Source: Crambe crambe | Lineage: Eukaryota > Porifera > Demospongiae > Poecilosclerida > Crambeidae | NCBI GenBank assembly: GCA_963924555.1 | Contig: OZ004586.1 | Coordinates: forward strand, 5,042,501 to 5,106,500 | Reading direction: 5' to 3' | DNA: 64,000 bases | Part shown: positions 24,701 to 35,120 of the stretch, piece by piece | Position numbering within the stretch: the stretch's first letter is position 1 | How the letters are laid out: the number at the start of each line of letters is the position of its first letter | Translations under genes and position numbers: made by a program | Notes under the pieces: model-generated | What the model was told of the DNA's origin: nothing | Databases searched by the model: none | What the model saw: the letters and a program-made list of their open reading frames with translations, nothing else

Positions 24701-26556
24701 AGGCAGGTGGACTAGCTATTTCGAGAGAGACACTTGGCAGCATTCATGGCTATCACGAATACAAAGGTATTTGGGCTGCAGCAGAGGAGCTGGAGAACCA
24801 ACTAACCTCGTTAGACATTTTAATGTATGGACCTCTCTTTTTTAATCTGAGACTCTTCCTGCATCTCTTCAACTGCAGCACTGTTAGCCGCTTCTATAGC
24901 CTTGATACCATTGTCCGCCAGGATTGGAGAGATCCCTACCAGGTGCAGCTATTTGAGAAGAGCCATGAGCAACTTTTGGAGCAGTTCTCTTACAGCAGTA
25001 TGCACGAAGCGATTGCAATTGACGATCTACCACGTGTGTTGCGCAAAAAATGCGTGCAAAAATTTATGACAGTAAAAATTATGACGAATATAGTTTTGAC
25101 TCTTTATACCAACAGTTTTTCCCTGACGAAATTAACCCACCCTACGGTACCATGAAAGTCTGTCAGTAGCTTTTATTAAGTCTAAGTGGGGAACAGGAAT
25201 TTCACTTTTGTATTAGTGGAGTCTGCGTCATCCCTACATAGAGAGAGCAGTCACTCTCTCTGATTAGCTAGTGTAAGCTATGGATCTTACCATTCCCACT
25301 TTTGGCTCCCATGTCCATGCCTATTGCCATAGCTCCTCCTGCCATCTACAGTGTATAATTATAGTGATTTAAAATAGCTGTTGTAACAGGATAGGTAATA
25401 CTTGCTTGCAGTGGGAAGGGTTGGCTATGCCAGACTAGTGAAACCAACAAGAGAAGGAGATGGTCATTGAGGCAAAATAGGTAATGAATAAGAATTTCAA
25501 AATCACCAGAATAAGTATAGCTAGTTAGCTATGCATGCCAGTCAAGTCTAAGACATACCAGATTGGTTATAGATTAGTTATAACAAAACAACCGGCTTAA
25601 AATGCTCTAAATATTCTCTGTAACATACTACAAAGCACTAGAGAGAAGCATACAATCCAATTATAATGGTGTACAATTGCTGGCCTAAATTTACAATGGA
25701 GCATGCACATTATGTACATTTTATGATAAAATTGCCCAAATAGGTTATACCACAAACACTCAGGCTAGATATTTTCATTTTACCCTCGGGCTCTAGAAAT
25801 AGTTTTCTTGGTTGTGGAATAATTATAACCTATACGTGAAATGGAATCCCACTGCCTCTGCTTACAACCATAAGATATAGGAAACCTAAAGTAAGCAGCT
25901 CAGCTATCTGGCACATTGTGATGTCCACAGAATGGGAAAGGTTTATCATCCTCTGTTGAGATTCCAGTCATAATAGCAACTTCTCGTGTACTTATAATAT
26001 GCATAGGTGGTGGAACAGATAAGGCCAATCAGGCCCAGGCCTGACCAATATTTTGGGGGGAAAAGTTATTTAATTAAGGTTATCACTGTAAAAATAAAAG
26101 TGTTTAGCTACTGCACACCATTTTGTCCCAGTTCTGTTTGTGTGCGTATTGGGACAATTTAGTGTGTAGTACACACTTTGGTTTTTGCAGTGATAATTAT
26201 TACGTACGTGACTAACAATCAATAACTTTAGAAAGTGTCCTGTGAATATAACAAATTGTATGATCTGGAGGATTACATTTCAATTTCGGGCCTGACCAAT
26301 CGAATCTTGCTTCCAACACTTCCAATATGTACCAATAACTAACCTCAGATGAATTATTCGAAATTGAATTTGATGGTGGCAGAGCAAATAAAATAATAGG
26401 TATCAAGAACAGGCCAATGGTGATCAGAATGATAGGAGTCATCACAATCACTTCCAGGATGAAAAATGTGTCGATGGACCAGCCTTCACTCTTGTTTGAT
26501 TGTTTTTTACTAGATGGATTTACTCCATCCATTTGCACATCCCTGCTATCTGCCAT
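18762..26556 (-). CDS. Seven-transmembrane receptor-like gene, copy 1
   Basis: Seven exons join in phase into 476 codons plus stop: 26344-26556, 25291-25345, 21507-21732, 21344-21399, 20364-20477, 19530-19876 and 18762-19181. All introns are GT-AG. Residues 1-30 are hydrophilic and about 31-60 are an extra hydrophobic segment (signal anchor or eighth membrane helix). Next come a Met/Gly-rich linker, a Cys-containing ectodomain (NTCKATCGQF, glycosylation motifs NAT) and helices near 133-158, 166-195, 222-245, 258-285, 305-335, 362-385 and 418-445. The tail is Lys/Ser/Thr-rich. A Cys in the first outer loop (YCGGERD) and the Cys-rich stretch just before helix 1 recall class F (Frizzled/Smoothened) receptors without the CRD, but this family call is tentative. 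It should act at the plasma membrane; the ligand is unknown. The ATG at 26556 is the first in a phased exon with no upstream extension seen. Confidence 0.75.
20645..21050 (+). mobile_element. Insertion in intron 4 of receptor copy 1
   Basis: About 400 bp here are absent from the same intron of copy 2 near 53885. The block starts GGCGAGCGAAGCAA, and the near inverse TTGCTTCACTCGCC is at about 21007-21020. It contains an NRF1-like GCGCATGCGC with a CCAAT box near 20735-20750 and a short ORF at 20829. Related GGCGAGCGAAGCAG fragments are near 37080 and 39670. Confidence 0.5.
20829..20936 (+). CDS. Small Lys-rich ORF inside the insertion
   Basis: 35 codons starting MEPPKAKKRKKETEKE, a nuclear-localisation-like basic N-terminus, about 90 bp downstream of an NRF1/CCAAT-like promoter cluster. 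It lies in DNA present only in receptor copy 1. It resembles the possible first exon at 32056 (MEPKKKVNQKV) in its MEP-Lys start. It may be a first exon of a transposon-carried or retroposed gene; function unknown. Confidence 0.25.
   Translation: MEPPKAKKRKKETEKEIRTMLDERPSMCPSHCHTQ
22000..24500. other. Intron 2 of receptor copy 1, no exon supported
   Basis: Contains scattered repeats (a half copy of the 27796 element ending near 22671 as GTGGATACACCCCTG). A minus-strand block at about 23936-24109 has splice-like borders, but including it as an exon breaks the otherwise perfect phase between exons 2 and 3. Confidence 0.5.
24559..25147. mobile_element. 589-bp MITE, TA target
   Basis: The ends CCGTAGGGCGGGTTAATTTC and GAAATTAACCCACCCTACGG are inverse copies with one mismatch, flanked by TA on both sides. 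It sits in receptor intron 2. Internal ORFs are not convincing. Confidence 0.7.
25227..25264. repeat. Hairpin end of a GTAGGGATG foldback
   Basis: GCGTCATCCCTACAT followed by AGAGAGAGCAGTCACTCTCTCTG, a self-complementary tip. It matches the right end of the element at 54918-57168. The matching left end in copy 1 was not found, so it is truncated or replaced. Confidence 0.55.
26012..26343. repeat. Dispersed repeat in intron 1 of receptor copy 1
   Basis: Blocks (CAGGCCTGACCAATATTTTG; GGCCTGACCAATCGAATCTTGC inverse) recur inverted at about 50157-50355. It begins immediately after the exon 1 donor, so the insertion almost touches the splice site. Confidence 0.5.
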
Positions 26557-26559
26557 GTC

Positions 26560-27780
26560 CTTCTTATTGAAATTCTTCTCTCTATTGATGCAACAAAATG
26601 TAGAGGTTGTGACATTTCAAGGTCCTTCATGCACTAAGTTACCAGTAATACCTCACTATCCTGATATGATTAGCCTTATACGTATAGCTATTATGCTTCA
26701 TCAACTATAATGAGCTATAGTGGCACTAAATTTCCTTCTGCAAAGCAAACATTCATAGGTCAGGCTTCATGGTTCTGGAGGCATTTAGTTTTAATCTAGC
26801 TATAGGGAGTCTTTTAGCTGATTCTTGTTCACACTGAATTTCTTAGGCTAAAGTGTGGAAACAAATTCTTCCTGTCATTTCCCATGGATAGCTATAGCTA
26901 GCTAGGTGTACAAACTTTTAGAATGCATGCTTAGCTACACTATACAATATACCAATTATTAATCCCATAACATATTATAATGGGCTTGAGACTCTAGTCA
27001 GTCCAGTGGTCCAGTCCTCATTTATTGATTTATTGTATAGCTACACCTCTCTAATTTATAGCCATGGTAATGTTCCATAATGCCTTAGCTAACACTTAAA
27101 AAGGGAGTGTGATATTATAGGCTTGGAGTGTTTCTCAAAAGTATGGTGGATCAGGCATGCATGGCAGCTTACTTAATACTTCTGCAGCAAAGCAATGTTC
27201 AGTGCACTGTTCACGAGATCTTAGTCTCTAGCCACAGTGACACAGTTTCCTGAAAAACAAAAATGTGAGGTAGCTACTTTTTAGGGCTAAGAGAATAACA
27301 ATTAAATCTAGAATTTGCATGGCTAGTGAAAGTGGCCATGCAATTAGCTATTAGCTAGCTGCAGCTCACCATTTTGGACCCCAATAATATTAATTTTGTC
27401 TGCACCTCTATAGCTGTGCACATGCATAGCTCTGCATAAAAGGTAGCTAGCTAACGTAGGTTAGTCTGAGCTCACCCGAATATTGAAAAGACTAGCTACT
27501 CTCGCAGCATAATGAAGAGACTGCATGCGGTTTATGCAATTGAGAAGCGCGTTAAATATACAGATCACTTCCTGTCTGAGGGACCTTTTTGTGAAAGTCT
27601 AATACCACGTGCTGATGAAGAAAAATAAAGTGAAGTGCAAAGGTTGTGACTATGGTAGTGGTGGTAAATAAATAGCTAGTTAAGTTACAGATGAGTATAA
27701 TGCTTATTTGCTGCCAAATGACATAGTCCTCTTGCCTTCTAAACGAGAAGTTATTTCATTCATCTTCTTTGTTAGTACTA
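26560..27780. other. Upstream region of receptor copy 1
   Basis: No coding exon seen. An ETS-like GGAAGTG on the minus strand near 27567, followed by a donor-like GTGAGC near 27475, could mark a 5' UTR exon of the receptor gene. This is speculative. Confidence 0.25.
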
Positions 27781-27795
27781 CTACATGTAGTTATA

Positions 27796-28023
27796 CAGGG
27801 GTATATCCACCACTCTGGTTGGTCCGGTTTTCACCAGACCACTTTTATTATCCCTCCCATGCCTGTAGAGTGATTATATGAAGCACCGTGACCTTCAAGA
27901 ATCATGATCACATCAGCATTGTGAAACTCCTTCTGATATTAAAGTGGGTGAAGGATAAAGTGGGCATGGTGATCCCACGCACAAGCACACCAGGCCATTC
28001 AAAATTCTGTGGATACACCCCTG
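27796..28023. mobile_element. 228-bp element with CAGGGGT ends
   Basis: The ends CAGGGGTATATCCAC and GTGGATACACCCCTG are inverse copies. The flanks TTATA and TTATG suggest a 5-bp duplication with one change. A truncated relative lies near 22630-22671. Confidence 0.55.
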
Positions 28024-28029
28024 TTATGT

Positions 28030-29350
28030 CAGTGTTTTCCTTATTTTGTCTTGTTAGTATTGTGTCTTTGCTTTCTTGTGTGTCTAGGGTAACCTTATTA
28101 AATATTAGCTTATAGCTAGCTAATTGGTTCACCTAAACTGAAAAAAGAAGGAAGAAAAATAAGAAGAAAAAATTAATAACAAAATCAAAACATAAAACAA
28201 AATAAGACCACAAGCACTTAAGTATGCTTATAGATTGTATGTATAGACTATGTAAAATCAGGATTGGAAATGCAATATGGATGAGCCAAGCAAGTGTTGT
28301 GGGCATAGCCTCACCCCCAGGAGCTTTTTATTGTGGAAACATGGAAACACCTTGTGTATATGCTGTAAATATCTTTATCAAGTTTCCTGACAACTAGCAT
28401 GATAATTGAGGTGATATAGTTTTCTTTTCACTTGAATTAACTGTGTACTTCACTGAAAATTCTGGAAGGAATCAGGGTTGGCCCTAGCAACAGAGGTTTT
28501 TGTGATGAACAATACAGTAAAAAGATGGCCAAAAGTTAGTATCCAGAGGTAGAGAGGTAGAATGCTGTAACTTCTTAGTAAGGAAAACGTAGTTTGAGAT
28601 AGACATAATGATGTTGGTAGCTACTGAGCAACTAGGATTGGAATATTGTAAAAATTTTGCTCAGTTGGAGGTACATGCTATAGGGTCCTAACTGGTCGAG
28701 GGAAGAATATCATACTATGCTAGAAAAGTTTCATCATGCAAAATTAATACTAAAGCGAATGGATTATGATTATAACATAAGATCTTGTGTACCATGTTGT
28801 TTATCCTCCTCTTCTAGGTGCACGAACATCTCGAGATTCAAGCTGTAGATATTTATTATGTAAAATAAAACCGGTCTGAACTTCATTTCCAATGACAAGG
28901 TCTATTAAGTCAAACTAACACCAAACTTAGATCAGCCTCTAAAACTGTTCACAGATTGTAGCTACCGATGCTCTATCACAATGATGTGTTAGTAATAGCG
29001 AATTATGGCTATGCATGATAGCTGGCTTACAGGTATTGTGACATGATGTCAGTGGTTCATGTTTGTTATAATGATTAATGAGCAATCAAAACCAACAAAA
29101 CAAAACAAAATCAGGTAGCTATAAGTAGTATGATGATAATTGATTCTTAATTATTCCTGGATGTTCTTGGCTTGGTTCCATTATAATATAGTCACAGAGC
29201 TGTAGATAACTAGCTGGTAGCTAGCACATCACATGATACTGAATCACACAAAATCAGCTACATACTTAGACCTGGATAATAGAACAAAAGTTGTTTTTAA
29301 TAAAAATTCAGCTTTTCTGTCTGTCTTCAATGTTCTGAGTGTAGCTGTAG
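28030..29350. other. No gene seen
   Basis: AT-rich DNA with no supported exon, RNA gene or element boundary. Confidence 0.55.
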
Positions 29351-29351
29351 C

Positions 29352-29519
<168 letters not shown>

Positions 29520-29749
29520 TTCCTGATTGTTCACCCAGTGCACCCCCTACTATAGCATAATTATAAGGTATTTCTGTGGAAAGGTGTATGGTGAAGTAGC
29601 TAAATCAGAGTTCAATGACACCCTTACTCCTTACTACAAAAGTCACACCCCAGATAGGGACAAATACACATAGGGAAACTCCCTAACACAAAAGACCTGA
29701 ACACAAAGACTTATACATCATTCCTGCATGCATACACACATACAATCCA

Positions 29750-30110
29750 GGGGAAACAGTGATTTCAAGAAACTTGATGCTATCTAGAATTCCATATTAT
29801 AATTATAGAAATACATACATACATTGCTGTATCAGTTGGGAAAGCTCAAGGAAACAGTAGTCTCAAGAAACTTGATGCTATCTAGAATTCCATATTATAA
29901 TTATAGAAATACATACATACATTGCTGTATCAGCTCAAGGAAACAGTAATTTCAAGAAACTTGATGCTATCTAGAAATACATACATACATACATACATAC
30001 ATACATACATACATACATACATACATACATACATCAGTTATTATCCAAGCAGAAAAGCTTGAGAAACAGTAATTTCAAGAAACTTGATGCTATCTAGAAT
30101 TCTATAACTA
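29750..30110. repeat. Minisatellite, 4 units, with CATA tract
   Basis: GGAAACAGT...TTTCAAGAAACTTGATGC recurs at about 29752, 29850, 29939 and 30064. The third unit lost its middle and carries an expanded CATA tract (29979-30034). Confidence 0.85.
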
Positions 30111-31350
30111 TTATCTTAGCTAGATGATAGGGATGTCAGACTTAGTGATCACTTGGCTGAAATGTGATCTCTCCTGTATAGATGATTTATACATCTGATA
30201 GGCTAGAGCCTAATTTTGAGCATACATAGGTACTCCCTAGCATCAGGCATAATGCTAGCATAATAAGTAAGATAAATTTTGGCAAATATTCTTATGCATG
30301 CAGTGCAGACAAAGCTAACTATTAGAAATCATTCCCAATACACACAGACTGATTATGCCTGACCAGCTCCATTGCATACCAATATCAAATTTTAGCAGCC
30401 CAATGATAAAAATTGATAAGAAAACTCCCTCCAAATAAACTCCAACCTCCTTCTCATTCCACCAAAATTATGATAGCTTATTGAACTCAAAATATATATA
30501 TATATTTTTTTCCTATCAATTAGACCTAATGCTTCCAAGTTTAGTATTTGAGGGCCTTCAATATCAAGGGTCTTCAATACTGCTTCTAAAAATCCCAAAA
30601 GGGTATCGTTAGGCAAAAGTAGGCATGGGCAGGCTGGCAGGCCCTGGCTTGGCTATGTAGCTAGCTAAAGTGATCTTAGTTCTACTTCAAGCAATGTTAT
30701 AAGCCACGGTAATTTTATTTAACCCCTCCATCCTCTATTTTCGATGTCTCCCCAAGAAAAATAAATACTAGGGTCAAAGTTCAAATTAAGCTTTGTTAGC
30801 AAGTCTCTCCAAAATCATGATTCAAGCTTTGATCACTAAAAAAAAAAATCCACTTGTGGTTGATCTGCTTTTAGGACAGTATCTGTCTGAAAAATAAGGA
30901 TTTTAAAATTAAGTAGCTATCATGGTCGAATTATTAGGCAATGCATGCATGCAGCTGCTGATATTCTGTGAGCAACTATAGCTAGGTAATGGACTCTTTA
31001 ATGAAATGAATCAAATTTTTTGGTGAAATTGTAGGCATAACTTTGAGCATAAGAAAAGCAAAATAGGCAAAAAAAACAAAAAACAAAACAAAGGCATAGC
31101 TATTAGGCATCTGGCAAAAATTTGATATCCAATATTAGAAGGATTGTTTCCAGGACATAACTTCACCAACATAGTTATCCTGGTGATTTCACACATTATT
31201 CCTGTAGCAACTCTAATAGCTGAAATTTAATGTACCTTAATGCATGGGTGGACAAAAAATTAATTTTAGTGGTTCAATTGCTAACATGCAGCTTGAATGA
31301 CTTCCATTAGAGGAGTGCACCTAATGACTTGCATTTCCTTGTTAATCATG
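30110..31350. other. No gene seen
   Basis: Includes one copy of the dispersed TTAGGCAAAAGTGGGCATGG-type repeat at 30590-30650. Otherwise featureless. Confidence 0.5.
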
Positions 31351-31365
31351 TAGCTATGCATTATG

Positions 31366-31555
31366 TGACAGTCCCAGGTAGCTAGAAATCAAATTCTTGG
31401 CAACATTAATTTAGCTGTCCATAACTCATAGTGGCCTAGAGGTCTTGAAATTTGCTATAGAGATAGTTCATTCGTTATACAACACATGACAGAAGTTTGG
31501 GACAATTTCATCAAAGAACATTCAATTAATATGGGTTTCTACCGGGGACTGTTGC
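31366..31555. mobile_element. MITE with TGTGACAG ends, copy 3
   Basis: Matches 183-411 over most of its length, including the GGTCTTGAAATTTGCTATAG and GACAATTTCATCAAA blocks. The right end is decayed (GGACTGTTGCATA). Confidence 0.5.
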
Positions 31556-32055
31556 ATATGCTGCTGAAATGTACTGCAACATTCCATTGTGTGGTATGTG
31601 CAGGCTATAAATGGAAATGTCATGCACCTATCAATAATAGTAAGAACAGCAAACTACACCCTACAGGTATCCTTGACTTGGAAATTCCCAGTGATACTGG
31701 TGAAACCTTATTGGTATATGTTCTGTATCCAACAATATTATGTGAAACATGAAATATACATCAATTATATTTGTCAAACATATTGGGCTAAAATTAATGT
31801 CAGCGGTTTTTTGTTATGTTTTGTTTTTTTGTTTTGTTCGGAGATAAAAGATTTTGTTAATCACCGAAGGACAATACGAATTACAGTAGTCTTTTATTCA
31901 GTAATGGTACGATTATTTTAGCACATGCACAACAATATCTACGGACTTCACAGCTGCTGAATCTCTATTTTTACTTGGCTTGCATACTTGCCTATTTTTG
32001 GCCTTCATTTCTTTCAGGTATAGCCCTCTTCACGATCGCGGCGACTTTTTAATTA

Positions 32056-32090
32056 ATGGAACCTAAGAAGAAAGTGAACCAGAAGGTTAG
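32056..32090 (+). CDS. Possible first coding exon, Lys-rich
   Basis: ATG at 32056 opens MEPKKKVNQKV and runs into a perfect donor (AG|GTAAGT at 32090/32091). CG dinucleotides cluster just upstream (GATCGCGGCGAC, 32034-32045), as at a promoter. No downstream exon could be phased with it. It shares a MEP-Lys start with the ORF at 20829. Confidence 0.35.
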
Positions 32091-32741
32091 GTAAGTCATC
32101 AGCCGACTGGATAAAGCGCTATAGTTAACGTTGAATGACATACAAACGAAAAGAACAAGTCTACATGTGGCTAAATGGCGGCTTTATTTAGTCGATAAAA
32201 AAAAAAAATTTACTGAAATTACCAAAACTTTATCCCCACCGAAATTATCCTGCTGTACAGTACATATTTTATGCATTTTATCTACACAAGGAATATGAAA
32301 TAATAATACTGTTCTTGCAGTGAATATAGTCAATTATTACTCTATTATTGTTGCACAGGGACAGCTCAAAAGATTATTTCTCCATGGATCAATTAGCTAT
32401 TGCTATCATCTGTAGTTAGTTTCTTGCAATATAGACCTACGTAGCTAGCGCCGCAAAAGAACCAGAGGAAACATCCAGCCCTGGAAACTTGGTGATGACC
32501 TTTGACCTCCATTGGAAACGTGCAAAGATATACGTAGCTACACACCCTTCTTACAAGTACATAAGTCACCAAATCGGGGGGAAATTTACATGCACCCTTC
32601 CTATAATCATTCACACAGGAAGAGCCAGGGCCAAAGATACACACACCTTTTTTTACTAGACTCACACAATAAGTCATTACCACAGCTAATAGCACATGAC
32701 GCCTACCCCTTAGCCTTGTCCCCCTCTGCAAGGGCCAGAGG

Positions 32742-32742
<1 letters not shown>

Positions 32743-32790
<48 letters not shown>

Positions 32791-32830
32791 CATTATTATT
32801 ATCATTATCATTATCATTATTATTATCATC
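32743..32830 (+). repeat. TTA/TCA trinucleotide microsatellite
   Basis: About 88 bp of ATT units with interspersed ATC. The Tyr/His-rich ORF across it is an artefact. Confidence 0.95.
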
Positions 32831-33072
32831 TATCTGATCCTATTCAGATTTTTAAATGTCCTAACTTCATTATACTACCCCCTATCAGATTTCTCTCCTT
32901 GAGAGTGATGTAGAACTTAGTTACTACATACTGTGACATGACCTAGTTACACCACAAGTCCTTTGATATTCCTATCATAGCTTCTATGGGTATGGTTTTG
33001 AGGTAAATGTTGAAAAAACATGTTTTTCAACAAAATTATTTTTGAAAATATGAAACCAATGGGGTATGATTA

Positions 33073-33385
33073 GGGACTGGCACATTATGCTTTTTTTGAT
33101 TATTCTATTCTTTAATTCCAGCTGTATAAAGTCAATCCTTTTTTACTGACCTATTATTCTTTAATTATGCTCGTACCCGATGTCATATGTATTGAAAGAC
33201 TATGCAAATAGCTACTTGCAATCTTACTTTTGGTCAGCTAGGCTAGCTAGTTTAGGCACACATGATAAATAGATTCAAGATCAACCATGGAGTTCACTTT
33301 CCATAGCCTATTATGCCAGCATTATGCTTCCTGCTTTGATAGACCTATTATTCCCAAAACTATGCTGGCAGAAGGTGCCAGTCCC
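33073..33385. mobile_element. 313-bp MITE, TA target
   Basis: GGGACTGGCACATTATGC at the left and the inverse GTGCCAGTCCC at the right, with TA on both flanks (33071-33072 and 33386-33387). The interior carries repeated ATTATTCT units, as in the element at 44525. Confidence 0.6.
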
Positions 33386-33885
33386 TAGGTACATGTATGG
33401 TGTTGAAAACATGGTCTTTTAACAAGAAAAATACAACAAAACATGTTTTTCCTTCATGTTTTCCTTCATTTTTTGAAACCATATGAAAATTGGTAGCTAT
33501 GATGCCTGGCATGTTTTTAACTATTGAGGTCAGTCATGTCACAGAACATGAATGGCCAGTAGTGGGGGGTGGGGGGGAGGGGGGAGGGTGTGCAGTAGTT
33601 AAGTACACCATTGGAAAACTCTGAAGTCAAGTTGATAGGGAGTAGTATAATGAAGTTTCGGACTTTTAATATCAGAGAGGGTTAGTCTGGTGGGCGTGGC
33701 TTCTCTCATTAGAACAATACAACTAGACTCTTTGTACAGGGGCTGATGCAGGGGATGGGATGGCTAGCCACTCCCCTTACTACTTCAACTAATAACTTTG
33801 AAGCCATATTTAGTTTGCCTGCCTGAGATTTGATACGTAGTTCGCCACAGTTGCAGCTGCTAGCTAAATTGTAAGCCCTGCTTAC

Positions 33886-34075
33886 ACAGCGCCACTTATC
33901 CAGATCAGAATCCGGATATCAATCCACTTTATGTGTAAACTGTCCAAGTGAATTAGATTTGAATCCACATCGAATCCACATCCAGATGTGGGTTATGAAA
34001 TCTGGATAATCCAAATAAGGTATTTACACATGCACTAATCTGGATTCTGATCTGGATAAAAAGTGCCATATAAAT
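33886..34075. mobile_element. Foldback element, about 190 bp
   Basis: The arms GCCACTTATCCAGATCAGAA and TTCTGATCTGGATAAAAAGT are inverse copies, with further complementary blocks inside. Insertion flanks are unclear. The next MITE follows directly. Confidence 0.5.
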
Positions 34076-34080
34076 GGGTA

Positions 34081-34218
34081 CAGTGGATTTACGCTCCATT
34101 CCATATGCCGTACACTGGAAGCTTATGCCTGTTTTTCAATTTAAATGTATATGCATGCACAAGCATATGCTTCCCATGTACAGCATACGAAATATTTGAA
34201 TGGAGCGTAAATCCACTG
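34081..34218. mobile_element. 138-bp MITE, CAGTGGATTTACG family, copy 1
   Basis: The ends CAGTGGATTTACGCTCCATT and AATGGAGCGTAAATCCACTG are perfect inverse copies, with TA on both flanks. A second copy is at 42310-42413. Confidence 0.75.
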
Positions 34219-34530
34219 TAACTAGCTAAGTTACAATACAGAATCATACATCCAAAAAGGGTGTGGTTAGGCAAAAGTGGGCATAGTCAGGCAAAAAATT
34301 TTCCGCGCACAAGCATGCAAATAGGTTCCATAGAAATTATCTAACTAGCCACCCACTCCAAATCCTGGATCAGCTCCTGCTGTAGGCTGTTCTATTCTTG
34401 CTACAGGCTCAACTAAACAGCTTACATCTGGAAAACTGCAGAAGATGATATGTCCACTCAAACTCCTCCAGAACAGCGTCAACAGCACCATCTATAAAAT
34501 GTAAAATTTTTATGATTTGTTTATCATAAC

Positions 34531-35120
34531 TTACTTGTAATTATTATTTTATACAAGGTAATTAATAATAAGACCATAAATTAAATCAAATTTCTGGAAT
34601 TACATTTCCAAGTTTCTTCTGTGCTTTTAACTTAACCCATGCAAATTATAATGAGACTTAGAAGCATTTAGCTAAGGTATATAATAATGAAGGAGAAAAA
34701 ATTTATGCTAAATAAAAAGGCATAAAGGGTTAGTCTGTACTTTACCTATAGCAGTTTCTGTAAACAAACATCAAGATTATGCTGCCTTCAATAATAGTCC
34801 CTACATCACTGCCTAATACTTTTACACTGAAATGACATGAATGATTAAAGCAGCTTGGTGGGAGGCAGTGATATGATTGAAGGCAGCATTTGCAAAACTC
34901 TTAAAGGTAAAAGTACAGGCCTTTTTATTTAGCATAAATATACCTTAGCTAAATGCTTCTAAGTCTCATTATAGTTTGCATGGGTCAGAGTTAAAAGCAC
35001 AGAAAAAACTTGGTAATGTAATTCCAGAAATTTTCAATGTTGATTTAAATTTTATGGTCTTATTAATAACAAAATTTAATTACCTTGTACAAAATAGTGT
35101 AAAAGCTAATTACAAGTAAA
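34531..35120. mobile_element. Long foldback, about 590 bp
   Basis: Arms of roughly 270 bp are inverse copies around a centre near 34830 (TACAAGGTAATTAA, ATAAGACCATAAA and TTTCTGGAATTACAT blocks each recur inverted). A relative of the right arm is at 35800-35890. No ORF. Confidence 0.65.

Larger units (their letters stand above)
18600..25950. repeat. Direct segmental duplication, copy 1
   Basis: Exons and introns of receptor copy 1 align in the same order and orientation with about 50655-57260, and intron 1 sequence at 25838-25945 matches 63250-63350. Exons differ by only a few substitutions. Introns differ mainly by transposon insertions. Confidence 0.85.

Noticed and set aside
29750..30110. 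CRISPR-like repeat spacing
   Set aside because: Units are contiguous tandem repeats of variable length with shared, not unique, intervening sequence: a eukaryotic minisatellite.
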